The position numbers and the translations under genes were made by a program. Of a DNA stretch of 64,000 bases, positions 37,046 to 45,669 are shown in pieces (the stretch's first letter is position 1; every line of letters starts with the position of its first letter). Source of the DNA: Planococcus sp. CPCC 101016 (GTDB lineage: Bacteria > Bacillota > Bacilli > Bacillales_A > Planococcaceae); contig NZ_VOHB01000002.1 of assembly GCF_007859295.1 (NCBI RefSeq), positions 1,861,624 through 1,925,623 on the forward strand. Direction: 5' to 3'. The notes under the pieces were generated by a model. The model ran no database searches, was not told the DNA's origin, and was given only the letters and a program-made list of their open reading frames with translations.

Positions 37046-37878
37046 TTGAAAAATCCATTGTTTAGTATGTGCTTATGGTGATGTTTTTACTCTTTTTACA
37101 AAGCTGCGGAAAATAGAAAGAAAATTTGGAAGGGGTTGAACAGATGCCTAAAATTACTGGCAATTGGGAAGGGACTATAGAGGTTCCTAATCAGAATTTG
37201 CCGATTACTGTTAAATTCCAAGGGCAAGAAGGAGCCAATTCCATACCGGTTCAAGGAATCAGGGATTTTCCGCTTTCATCCATTAACTTTGGGGATCCGT
37301 CCCTTCATTTTGAAAATGAGCATTCAAAATCAACAGCTTATTTTTGACGGTGTGCTTGAGCAAGGTAAAGTAATCGGTTGCTTTACTCAACAAGGGCCGT
37401 CTTTTCCTTTTGAATTAAACAAAGCCTTGGAAAAGGAGGAATAGGGCATCCAACCACAATAGATGTAACAGGAGGGGCAATGAATGCTTTAATTCTGAAA
37501 ACTGATGGCAAAGGGCCGTTTCCGATTCTACTGATGCTGACAGGAAGTCGACAGGCCGGCAGACGAAGTCATGATGGCGCAATTAGCGGTGCAGCTGCCG
37601 GCATCCTTGCTTGAAAAGTCAAAAAAATAATTGCCCAATTGGGGGCAAGCCGTAGAAGAAGTAAGTCCGGATCTGGCCAGCATTTTCCGGCCATCGGTTC
37701 AGCCTTATTTAATTTCCTGGCTGGCATATAATCCAGTAGAAGAACTAAGCAAACTTGAGATACCGATCTTTATCGCGGGCGGAACTACCGATTTGCAAGT
37801 GCCAATTCAAGATGCTGAACGGCTTTAGGCTGCAAATGATTGGGCTGATAGAAGGAATCGTAGAATTTTTGAAACAAT
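37046..37878 (+). pseudogene. decayed alpha/beta-hydrolase lipoprotein
   Basis: Several frames spell pieces of one ancestral esterase. An SD-led TTG (37046) starts a signal peptide that shifts frame into VLMVMFLLFLQSCGK, then hits TAG. The N-terminal beta domain follows (MPKITGNWEGTIEVP, 37144 on), ending in a stop at 37347 while its continuation (FDGVLEQGKVIGCFTQQG) is in another frame. Catalytic-core fragments remain (LKTDGKGPFPILLMLTGS) but the nucleophile region is deleted. The last piece (FRPSVQPYLISWLAYNPVEEL then GGTTDLQVP) stops early. Non-functional. Confidence 0.85.
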
Positions 37879-37883
37879 AAGCT

Positions 37884-37914
37884 AACACCTTCTGATAGCC
37901 GGAAGGTGTTTTTT
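37884..37914 (+). terminator. terminator after the hydrolase pseudogene
   Basis: AACACCTTC / GGAAGGTGTT, loop TGATAGCC, then T6. It has survived although the gene has not. Confidence 0.88.
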
Positions 37915-37987
37915 GATTGCTTTAATGGAATTTATTGATGGCCAATCGCATCAGATTCAATCCTTTCTTATATTTGCCAAAAAAAGA

Positions 37988-38016
37988 TTGACTATTGGAA
38001 ATTAAAATAATAATAT
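37988..38016 (+). promoter_or_regulatory. promoter of cstA
   Basis: TTGACT (37988-37993), 17-base spacer, TAATAT (38011-38016). It lies ~170 bases before the ATG, giving a long leader. Confidence 0.6.
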
Positions 38017-38152
38017 AAAGAATGTTTCTAATTGCTAATTATGTCTTTCGATTGTATGAATCTGTAAAACCTATACTGTCAAGGAAGAGATAGAGGGGGA
38101 ATTAAAGAATTCCGAAAATCAGGATTGATTATAATCTTTTTTTCGCTATATT

Positions 38153-38168
38153 AAGAAAGCGTTCTCAT
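38153..38168 (+). promoter_or_regulatory. cre site (CcpA) before cstA
   Basis: AAGAAAGCGTTCTCAT fits WTGNAARCGNWWWCAW at 12 of 14 defined positions. It sits in the leader just before the SD, where bound CcpA would act as a roadblock. Bacillus cstA is known to be CcpA-repressed. Confidence 0.6.
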
Positions 38169-38187
38169 AAACGAATAGGGGTGTCCA

Positions 38188-39618
38188 ATGTTCACATTTT
38201 TGATTTCCATCGTTATTTTGTTAGTGGCTTATTTTACATACGGCAAATTCATTGAGAAATTGTTTGATCCTGTTGAAGCGAGAAAAACACCGGCTTATGC
38301 AAACGAAGACGGTGTGGATTTTGTACCAATGAACAAACATAAAAATGCGTTGATTCAATTATTGAATATCGCTGGAACGGGACCGATTTTTGGTCCGATC
38401 ATGGGAGCGCTTTATGGTCCTGTTGCATTTTTATGGATCGTCATCGGATCGATTTTCGCTGGAGCAGTCCACGATTACCTGACCGGCATGATTTCTATCC
38501 GAAATAAAGGCGCGCACATTCCGGAGCTTGCCGGGAAGTTCCTTGGTGCCGCTTCCAGGCATATCGTCAATCTATTCGCTTTATTGCTGCTATTATTGGT
38601 CGGAACCGTGTTTGTGACCACGCCGGCATCACTGCTGTCGATCTTAATGGATGGCAAGCTGGCGGTTGGCATTATCATTGTTATCATCTTCTTCTATTAT
38701 TTCCTATCGACGATATTGCCGATTGATAAGATCATTGGCCGGTTCTATCCTTACTTTGGGGCTGTATTGCTAATCGGAACATTGGGTGTCGGTATTGCAC
38801 TTTTGTTCTCCGAATACAAAATACCGGAATTGAACTTCACGAATATGCATCCGGGCGATTTGCCGATCTTCCCGATCTTGTTCTTCACGATCACGTGTGG
38901 AGCACTTTCCGGTTTCCACGCCACCCAATCGCCGATCATATCACGGACCGTCGAAAAAGAATCACAGGGCCGCTATATCTTTTACGGCATGATGATTGCA
39001 GAAGCTATCATTGCGATGATTTGGGCTGCTGCAGCTATGAGCATTTTCGATGGCCAAACATTAAGTGGGTTGATTAACTCAGGTACCCCGTCAGCGGTCG
39101 TCAACGAAGTCTCGATGACATTGCTTGGAGCAGTAGGAGGGACGATCGCGGTTCTCGGTGCTATCGTGCTGCCAATCACTTCGGGTGATACGGCATTCCG
39201 TGCGGCACGCTCTATTATTGCGGATTACATTAAAATGGATCAAACCAAACTGATGAAGCGGCTTGTCATCGCGATTCCTTTATTTATTATTTCTGCCGTT
39301 CTGACGCAAATCGACTTTAATCTATTGTGGCGTTATTTTTCCTGGGCTAACCAAGCGACCGCAGCGATCGCTTTATGGATCGCCACCATGTATCTCTATA
39401 TCCAGGGGAAAAATTACTGGGTATCGCTTGCTCCGGCCATCTTCATCACCTATATGGTTTTTGTCTATATACTCAATCAGAAAATCGGTTTTAATTTGGA
39501 TTTGAGTTTGTCGTTTCTTATTGGCCTGGTGCTCACCGCCATAATCATTGTCATGTTCTACATCAAGGCGAGGAAAAACCGGAAAGAAGATGTGCAGACT
39601 GTTGCCGCAGTCGAATAA
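38188..39618 (+). CDS. cstA: CstA-family peptide/pyruvate transporter
   Basis: Carbon-starvation protein of the shorter Gram-positive form (476 residues, about 13 helices). Landmarks: DGVDFVPMNKHKNALIQLLN, IAGTGPIFGPIMGALYGP, AGAVHDYLTGMISIRNKG, SGFHATQSPIISRTVEKE, TSGDTAFRAARSIIADYI. Takes up peptides or pyruvate when sugars run out. Repression by glucose through the upstream cre site is expected. SD ATAGGGGTG. Confidence 0.94.
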   Translation: MFTFLISIVILLVAYFTYGKFIEKLFDPVEARKTPAYANEDGVDFVPMNKHKNALIQLLNIAGTGPIFGPIMGALYGPVAFLWIVIGSIFAGAVHDYLTGMISIRNKGAHIPELAGKFLGAASRHIVNLFALLLLLLVGTVFVTTPASLLSILMDGKLAVGIIIVIIFFYYFLSTILPIDKIIGRFYPYFGAVLLIGTLGVGIALLFSEYKIPELNFTNMHPGDLPIFPILFFTITCGALSGFHATQSPIISRTVEKESQGRYIFYGMMIAEAIIAMIWAAAAMSIFDGQTLSGLINSGTPSAVVNEVSMTLLGAVGGTIAVLGAIVLPITSGDTAFRAARSIIADYIKMDQTKLMKRLVIAIPLFIISAVLTQIDFNLLWRYFSWANQATAAIALWIATMYLYIQGKNYWVSLAPAIFITYMVFVYILNQKIGFNLDLSLSFLIGLVLTAIIIVMFYIKARKNRKEDVQTVAAVE

Positions 39619-39629
39619 AACGCTTGGTC

Positions 39630-39681
39630 AAGCTGCGCTTCCCTTATCAGAAACAACTGATAAGGGAAGCGCAGCTTTTTT
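39630..39681 (+). terminator. very strong intrinsic terminator after cstA
   Basis: 20-base perfect stem AGCTGCGCTTCCCTTATCAG with its complement, loop AAACAA, then T6. Confidence 0.95.
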
Positions 39682-39831
39682 ATGGAAGTTTGCACAATAA
39701 AACCATTCCGGGAATTGACTGAAATAAAAAACTCTTTATTTATCCTGTTTTTTTGATAAAATAAGAAATTGAGATGATTAGAAGCTTTCGCAGAAAAAGC
39801 CGGTCACTCTTAAAAAAGGGAGGAAGAGTCA

Positions 39832-40041
39832 ATTTCTAATAATTGGTTATGGTTGCCGATATTGATTTTATTGATGAACTGCATGCGATATGCAGAAATC
39901 ATGGCGTATAATAGTCTGGCTTCATACCAAGTCATTCTGTTTTCAGTCAGTATCATCGGCATCATTTATTTGCTGTGGATTATATTTAAAGAAAAACTAG
40001 TACGCCCAAAACCAACCGGTAAAAGACATTTTAAAATTTGA
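39832..40041 (+). CDS. small membrane protein, probable ATT start
   Basis: Two hydrophobic segments and a basic C-terminus (RPKPTGKRHFKI). Family not recognised. The only good SD (AAAGGGAGGAAG) is followed 8 bases later by an in-frame ATT (39832), giving I/M-SNNWLWLPILILLMN. The next starts are TTG 39853 or ATG 39874, both too far from the SD. About 69 residues with the ATT start. Whether it is translated is uncertain. Confidence 0.45.
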   Translation: MSNNWLWLPILILLMNCMRYAEIMAYNSLASYQVILFSVSIIGIIYLLWIIFKEKLVRPKPTGKRHFKI

Positions 40042-40053
40042 TCTTCGGTCCAT

Positions 40054-40096
40054 AAAAACGGCTTGCCCCTTGTGAAATTCGGGACAAGCCGTTTTT
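40054..40096. terminator. bidirectional terminator
   Basis: AAAAACGGCTTGCCCC / GGGACAAGCCGTTTTT between converging genes. Confidence 0.92.
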
Positions 40097-40108
40097 GTTG
40101 TTTGTCGA

Positions 40109-40531
40109 TTAAATTGGATAATGTTCGTCCTTCAGCAGGTTCTGCAATGCCTGTTTTTCCAAGTCAATTTCATTCATTGTCCGGACGCCCTTGCGGCGGA
40201 TTAAAGACAGCGGTGGACACCAACCTTGAAGCGCATGCTGAAGCATGAAAACACTGACAGCTCCGCTTAAGAAAGCCCATTTCCGATCGACTGAAAGTGC
40301 CAGTATAGTAGAAACCAGTGCAAGTGATGCCATATTTACTTCCAGAACACGTTCTGTATCCCATTCACGCTCCAGTTCTGAAATGCGTTTCTTAACCGCT
40401 TCAGGCTCTTGGCGCTTGAAGGTGTTGATGCGTGCTTCGGTTTCACGCTCGATTTTTTGATTGATGTGATCAGGTGTAGCTTTATTGACCTTGGTCTGCG
40501 TTGATGGCAGTGCGTCGATTTGTGCAGTCAT
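40109..40531 (-). CDS. YgaP/DUF2892-like transmembrane protein
   Basis: 140 residues. A hydrophilic, helical N-terminus (EARINTFKRQEPEAVKKRISELEREWDTERVLE) precedes a two-helix hairpin (ASLALVSTILAL; FLSGAVSVFMLQHALQGWCPP). LIRRKGVRT then EIDLEKQALQNL is the usual end of YgaP-type rhodanese-linked membrane domains, but no rhodanese domain is fused here. SD GCGAGGAAC. Role unknown, possibly sulfur-related by family. Confidence 0.8.
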   Translation of the reverse strand: MTAQIDALPSTQTKVNKATPDHINQKIERETEARINTFKRQEPEAVKKRISELEREWDTERVLEVNMASLALVSTILALSVDRKWAFLSGAVSVFMLQHALQGWCPPLSLIRRKGVRTMNEIDLEKQALQNLLKDEHYPI

Positions 40532-40734
40532 AGATGGTTCCTCGCTTTCAGCCTTTTTCCTTTGTATTCCGCATTAAAGGTCTACTAAACCTTTTGTCTT
40601 CATAAAAAGATTTCCAGTAAGCCGTGATACGGGGTTAATGCTGCTTAGAAAGTTTTATCGGTGATATAATGGCCGCATACGATTCATAGAATTCGAGTTG
40701 CTATACACAGAACAGAAAAACAGGAGTGATGCAC

Positions 40735-41199
40735 ATGATCCGCGTATTATTTGTCTGCCTCGGTAATATATGCCGTTCCCCCATGGCGGAAGCGATTTTG
40801 CGTGAGCGGCTAAATGAAGAAGGCTTATCCCAAAAAGTTAAAGTGGATTCTGCAGGAACCGGAAATTGGCATGTCGGTAGAAATCCCCATCCTGGAACAC
40901 TGGAAATCCTTGAAGACAGAGGAGTTTCTGCGAAAGGATTAAAAGGCCGACAGCTCCACCGGGATGATTTTGAAGAATTCGATTACATCATCGGCATGGA
41001 CCAAGCCAATATCAGGGACATCCGCTCGATGCTGGGCCAGCCGGACCATTCGAAAATTCTCCGGTTTTTGGATCTTACTGAACATGCCAAGGATGTACCA
41101 GACCCTTATTACACGGGCGATTTTCAGGAAACGTATGCATTGGTTGATGAGGGCTGTAAGGCTTTGCTCAAAAAAATCAAGAAAGAGAACTCCTTGTAA
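40735..41199 (+). CDS. low-molecular-weight protein-tyrosine phosphatase
   Basis: Dephosphorylates protein phosphotyrosine (or arginine, as YwlE does). P-loop CLGNICR (Cys8-X5-Arg14) at the N-terminus, general-acid Asp in VPDPYYTGDF, 154 residues: the full family length. SD CAGGAGTG suits this ATG; an ATG nine bases upstream is too close to it. Single-gene unit. Confidence 0.95.
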   Translation: MIRVLFVCLGNICRSPMAEAILRERLNEEGLSQKVKVDSAGTGNWHVGRNPHPGTLEILEDRGVSAKGLKGRQLHRDDFEEFDYIIGMDQANIRDIRSMLGQPDHSKILRFLDLTEHAKDVPDPYYTGDFQETYALVDEGCKALLKKIKKENSL

Positions 41200-41213
41200 A
41201 GCAGGCTGTTAAA

Positions 41214-41251
41214 GAAGAACAGGCCGGAAATAACATTCCGGCCTGTTCTTT
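41214..41251. terminator. bidirectional terminator
   Basis: AAGAACAGGCCGGAA / TTCCGGCCTGTTCTT, loop ATAACA. Confidence 0.93.
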
Positions 41252-41258
41252 AACTATG

Positions 41259-42107
41259 CTATTCAAATCTTGCCCAGACCTCCGGCAGCAGATCTGTCAA
41301 TTCATGCGCCAATAAGGTGTGGGGCGAGCGGTGTTTTGTCCATTCATCTGCGCAGGCACCGTGGAGATGAACTGCATTTAGAACTGCATGCCTCCAGTCA
41401 GAATGGCAGCATAGCATGCCCAGCATCATGCCGGTTAAGGTGTCGCCGGTTCCGCCTTTGGCAAGCGCACTGTTGCCAGTTGGATTTCTCCAGACCTCGC
41501 CGTCTTGAAACGCCACAACGGTTGTTTGGCCTTTTAGGACGATCGCAACACCTAATTTTTGTGCCCACAGCTGGGCGAAGTAAGCTCTGTTTTTCTGCAG
41601 CTCCTCCACTTCTACGCCAGTAATTCGGGAAAATTCAGCAGGATGCGGCGTCAAGATGACAGGAGCCTGCCGAGTGGGATAGGCGCGCTTACTTAAAGCG
41701 CCAGCATCCAAAATAACGGGGAGAGGACTGTCAAGCAGGCTAAGGACAGCATTTTCTGTTACTGCGTCCGGTTCAGTTCCAGGTCCAATTGCAGCAGCTC
41801 GGTAGTCGTCGAGCTGTATTTTTTTGTCTGCAATTCGGCTCCGCCCGTCTAATAAGTAAGTCGCTTCCGGCAAGCGGGGCACCATCATCGCCATGGCTTC
41901 AGGCTCAGTCGCGATGACCAGCTTGCCTACTCCGCCTCTCATAGCACCAAGTCCGGCAAGCAAAGCGGCACCAGGCATCTCTTTGGTGCCGGCTATCAGT
42001 AAAGCAGTCCCGTAACTTCCTTTATGGCTGTCTGCAGCTCGTTGAGAAAGTGTCGCTTTTATATGATTTTCTGTCCAAAAGCCTGGAGTATCTCCAGCCA
42101 TATCCAT
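41259..42107 (-). CDS. nnrD: ADP-dependent NAD(P)H-hydrate dehydratase
   Basis: Repairs hydrated NADH/NADPH (NADHX) with ADP as in YxkO. Ribokinase-like fold: SHKGSYGTALLIAGT, GAMRGGVGKLVIAT, AAIGPGTE, ILTPHPAEFSRITG, and the end motif NSALAKGGTGDTLTGMMLGML. No epimerase (NnrE) domain is fused, so this is the stand-alone dehydratase. 282 residues. SD AAGGAGGATG. Confidence 0.93.
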   Translation of the reverse strand: MDMAGDTPGFWTENHIKATLSQRAADSHKGSYGTALLIAGTKEMPGAALLAGLGAMRGGVGKLVIATEPEAMAMMVPRLPEATYLLDGRSRIADKKIQLDDYRAAAIGPGTEPDAVTENAVLSLLDSPLPVILDAGALSKRAYPTRQAPVILTPHPAEFSRITGVEVEELQKNRAYFAQLWAQKLGVAIVLKGQTTVVAFQDGEVWRNPTGNSALAKGGTGDTLTGMMLGMLCCHSDWRHAVLNAVHLHGACADEWTKHRSPHTLLAHELTDLLPEVWARFE

Positions 42108-42355
42108 TCTTCATCCTCCTTCTGCAGTCATCTGCAACATGATTCCTGAACAGTCTTTACGATTGCCGGGATTTCATTTAGATGCATCGCCGTATAGCAA
42201 TTATTCTGCTGCATTGCGTCCATCTTAAAGTTACGCAATTTCCGGTCAGATTGCAAAAATATCACCAAATATACCATGAATTCTGATAACATGAATTTAT
42301 GTCGCTTCTTGTAGAAAAGAGCAATAAATGAATTTTTAAATGAGGGAGATGCAGG

Positions 42356-43375
42356 ATGAAGAAGATCAATGTACTGGTAACCGGAATAGGAGGACCGACA
42401 GCTCAAGGGCTGCTGCGTGGATTTCTGGAAAAAGACAATGTCTTTGCCGTCGGCGCTGACCGTCGCAGATTAACATCAGGCAATCAATTTTGTGATAAAA
42501 CCTACCAAATTCCCAGGTTTACTGATGAAAAATTGTATAAACAAGCCATAGCGAAGATTATCGAAGAAGAAAAGATTGATGTCGTATTTCCTTCATTGCA
42601 TGAGGAAATTGAGTTGTTCCATAAATTTCGTGAAGAACTGGATGTTCTTGTCGCATTGCCGGAAAGCAACCATTTTGAGGTTCTCAGCGATAAAGAGAAA
42701 GTCTATGAATTTTTATCTGAGCATCAATTATCTCAATACATACCAAAATATGTCGGATTTACCGGAACACAAAACATACATAACGTATTGAATGAATCTT
42801 TTCCTGATGAACCATATGTGGTGGTAAAAGAAGTGACGGGCTACGGGTCAATGGGGTTCTCCGTTGTCACCAATCGGAAAAATTACCTGGCTGCTTTGAA
42901 GGCCGGCAAAAACAAATATGTCAATGTGGACGATTATTGCGACTTGGATTCGAACGATCGCAGGATTGCCATGGAGTATCTGGCTGGCAAGGAATACAGT
43001 GTCGATGTACTGATCCATAATGGAAAAGTGGTAACTGCTGTTCCACGGGAACGGACGGGTGTTTCAAGCGGCATTGTGCTGGATGGAAAAGTGGTCTATA
43101 ACGAAGAGTTGATCGAAGGAGCCACACGCATAACAGAAATTCTGGCAGACAATGGGTTTTTAAACCTGCAATTCTTTAAAACAAGCGATGGCTACAAATT
43201 GACTGATGTCAATGCACGGTTCTGTGGAAGCCAGGTGATGAGTCTTGGAGCCGGTGTGAATTTCCCTTATCTGTACCTGCAATACAATATGCTTCAAGAA
43301 TATATTGAAGTGCAACCAAGATGGAATACCCGGATGATTCGTTTCCGGGATCAGTTTTTTGTCCACGAAGATTAA
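42356..43375 (+). CDS. CarB-like ATP-grasp ligase
   Basis: 339 residues. An N-terminal Rossmann-like domain (INVLVTGIGGPTAQGLLRGF) precedes an ATP-grasp fold: VVKEVTGYGSMGF, EYLAGKEYSVDVLI, and the metal site LTDVNARFCGSQ (Asn/Arg). Similar ligases join amino acids or small acids to a carrier or a cell-wall precursor. It sits 56 bases before murJ in the same direction, which points to an envelope role, but the substrate is unknown. SD AGGGAGATGCAGG. Confidence 0.85.
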   Translation: MKKINVLVTGIGGPTAQGLLRGFLEKDNVFAVGADRRRLTSGNQFCDKTYQIPRFTDEKLYKQAIAKIIEEEKIDVVFPSLHEEIELFHKFREELDVLVALPESNHFEVLSDKEKVYEFLSEHQLSQYIPKYVGFTGTQNIHNVLNESFPDEPYVVVKEVTGYGSMGFSVVTNRKNYLAALKAGKNKYVNVDDYCDLDSNDRRIAMEYLAGKEYSVDVLIHNGKVVTAVPRERTGVSSGIVLDGKVVYNEELIEGATRITEILADNGFLNLQFFKTSDGYKLTDVNARFCGSQVMSLGAGVNFPYLYLQYNMLQEYIEVQPRWNTRMIRFRDQFFVHED

Positions 43376-43431
43376 ATTGCTGCATCCTTAAAGCTTTCAA
43401 ATAAACAATAAACGGTCGAATTGGGGTTCCT

Positions 43432-44952
43432 ATGAAAAAAGCAGTTTTACTTATCATGATTTTAACGATTTTCTCTAAATTCATCGGGTTCTTTCGGGAT
43501 ATTACTTTATCCTACTTTTACGGCGCTTCCGGAGTCAGTGATGCTTATTTGATTTCACTGACCATTCCTACGGTCATTTTCGGGTTTGTTGCAACCGGCA
43601 TTTCCACTGGCTATATTCCGATGTACAGCCGCATTGAGGAGAAAGAAGGAGAACGTCAGAGCAAGGCTTATACCAATAACTTGTTGAATATACTCCTCGT
43701 TTTTGCAACAGTCGTGGTTATCCTCGGTTTGATTTTTACGGAAATACTGGTACGGCTATTTGCCAGCGGTTTTACTGGCGATATTCTTGATTTAGCCGTC
43801 ACATTTACACGAATTAGCATCGTCGGCATTTACTTTACGATGACGATCCGTATTTTAAGCGCTTATCTGAACATGAAAAAATACTATGTGGTTCCTACTT
43901 TGATCGGATTGCCGCTCAATATCGTGTTGATCATTTCAATTATTCTCAGCGACCGGTATGATTTTGTGCTGATGCTGGCAATCGGAAATGTTGTGGCGAT
44001 CATCGTCCAGTTTCTGATTCTGATATATTTTGCTCACCGGAAAGGATTCCGCTATCAGTTCATTTTCAAATTAAAAGATGAGCATATCAAAAATATGGTA
44101 TTTCTCGCCATTCCGGTGATCATCGGTTCATCAGTCAATCAAATCAATAAATTGGTAGATCGGACTTTGGCGTCTCAGATTTCCATTGGCGGCATTTCTG
44201 CATTGAATTACGCCAATACACTGAATTTGTTTGTACAAGGGGTGTTCGTCGTATCAATTTCGACGGTTATGTATCCGCTGATATCGAAAATGGCTTCAAA
44301 AGGCAATATGGACGGGTTGAAAAAAGCCTTGGGGCAGTCAATTACCGGCATCAATCTTTTGGTTATCCCGGCGACAGTGGGCTCATTGTTTTTTGCGGAA
44401 CCAATCGTTGCATTGTTGTTTGGCCGAGGTGCTTTTGATGAGCAGGCCATCACCATGACTGCCGCTGCTTTTTTCTTTTATTCGATCGGCATGATCGGCT
44501 ATGGGCTGCGGGAAGTATTATCACGGGCTTTCTATTCGATGCAGGATACACGGACACCGATGATCAACGCCGCACTGGCAATGATTTTGAATATTATATT
44601 AAACTTTATTTTGTCAAAATACCTGGGCATTGGAGGCTTGGCATTAGCCACCAGCATAGCTGCCATTTTCGGCACCGTGCTGCTGTACTACAGTCTGCGC
44701 AAAAAAATCGGTCCGTTGGATATGAAGAACATTTCTTTGCCTTTTTTGAAAATCAGTTTGGCGTCATTGATCATGGGAGGGACCGCAAAGTTACTTTATG
44801 AATTTCTGCTTTCATTTGCAGGGTTGAACCTGTCCTTGATAAGCGCAATTGTTTTTGCAGCTGTGATTTATTTTGTGCTGGTTTCCTTTATGAAGATTAA
44901 AGATGCAGATGAATTGATCGCTGGTTTGCGCAGGAAAATCCTGAAACGTTAG
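43432..44952 (+). CDS. murJ: MurJ/MviN-type lipid flippase
   Basis: 506 residues, about 14 helices. MviN signatures: FSKFIGFFRDITLSYFYGAS, NQINKLVDRTLASQ, FGRGAFDEQAI, LREVLSRAFYSMQDTRTP. Flips lipid-linked cell-wall precursor (lipid II or a glycopolymer unit) outward. Immediately downstream of the ATP-grasp ligase with no terminator between, so probably an operon. SD weak (TTGGGG). Bacilli often have several MurJ paralogues, so this need not be the essential one. Confidence 0.9.
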   Translation: MKKAVLLIMILTIFSKFIGFFRDITLSYFYGASGVSDAYLISLTIPTVIFGFVATGISTGYIPMYSRIEEKEGERQSKAYTNNLLNILLVFATVVVILGLIFTEILVRLFASGFTGDILDLAVTFTRISIVGIYFTMTIRILSAYLNMKKYYVVPTLIGLPLNIVLIISIILSDRYDFVLMLAIGNVVAIIVQFLILIYFAHRKGFRYQFIFKLKDEHIKNMVFLAIPVIIGSSVNQINKLVDRTLASQISIGGISALNYANTLNLFVQGVFVVSISTVMYPLISKMASKGNMDGLKKALGQSITGINLLVIPATVGSLFFAEPIVALLFGRGAFDEQAITMTAAAFFFYSIGMIGYGLREVLSRAFYSMQDTRTPMINAALAMILNIILNFILSKYLGIGGLALATSIAAIFGTVLLYYSLRKKIGPLDMKNISLPFLKISLASLIMGGTAKLLYEFLLSFAGLNLSLISAIVFAAVIYFVLVSFMKIKDADELIAGLRRKILKR

Positions 44953-45290
44953 AGTGGAAAAACCCTCGCACATTTGGGGCTGTCCCTTAAGCCCCTAAAA
45001 TAAAACAGACGAAGAAAAAGAATTCCTTTTCTTCGTCTGTTTTTTTGATTTGTGGAAAATATTCCTGAAAGTAGCTGGCAGATACCCGCTACTTTCAGGA
45101 GATTATGTGCCAATGCCACATTCCCGAACCCGTGTGCACTTTTTCGAGGCCCTGATAGGCAATATCCAGACCGATTCATAGCCCGCTATGTTAGACAAGT
45201 GGCTCAGCCGTCTTTTGGCACGCTCTATTTCTTGTCATTTCGCCTCAGTCAAATGCCTAGGACCAAACCTGCTCGTAAAAAAATGCTTAT
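44953..45290 (-). pseudogene. IS1182-like transposase C-terminal remnant
   Basis: Minus-strand fragments in different frames spell a transposase end: YQGLEKVHTG in one frame, then FGNVALAHNLLKVAG, a short linker and GIFSTNQKNRRRKGILFL (within 45179-44949). Frame breaks and an in-frame TAG upstream show decay. GGGGCTGTCCC at 44977-44987 looks like the outer inverted repeat. It begins right after murJ, so the element inserted downstream of that gene. The opposite end is not found. Confidence 0.6.
45003..45046. terminator. hairpin inside the transposase remnant
   Basis: AAACAGACGAAGAAAA / TTTTCTTCGTCTGTTT then T: works as a terminator for murJ although it belongs to the IS remnant. Confidence 0.75.
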
Positions 45291-45669
45291 TATCCGAACA
45301 TAAACTTTACTGAAAGGACTTATAATATATAAAGAATGAGAAGCGAACATAATCGTTAAATAAAAAAACACAGTTTATATAAGAGAAAAGAGCAGGAGAG
45401 ATTCTACTGCTCTTTTCTCTTAACCAGTAGTGCTTGTTTGAACAGTTGCAATTGCAGAAAAAAAATGAGTAGAGACCATTCTTTAAAGTATCTTTTCAGA
45501 TGTAGGTGCAATAGCAAGTTCTTGACGACCGAATATAGCAGGGTATCACTTGGATGCGTTTGAATTCATATGCAGCTCCAGCAAGTGGTAAACTAGGTTT
45601 ACACTCGTTATTCGGCTTAAATTGATTTCTCAAAGCCTAAAGCGAACTATACTAAAGGGGATGGAATGT
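45291..45669. other. gene-free stretch with palindrome
   Basis: Contains a 15-base perfect inverted repeat AAGAGAAAAGAGCAG / CTGCTCTTTTCTCTT at 45381-45421 (loop GAGAGATTCTA). It has only a short T-rich tail, so it could be a terminator or an operator. No gene seen. Confidence 0.5.

Noticed and set aside
42128-42406. 92-codon minus-strand frame before the ATP-grasp gene
   Set aside because: Overlaps the start of a clear gene on the other strand and has no SD or family features.
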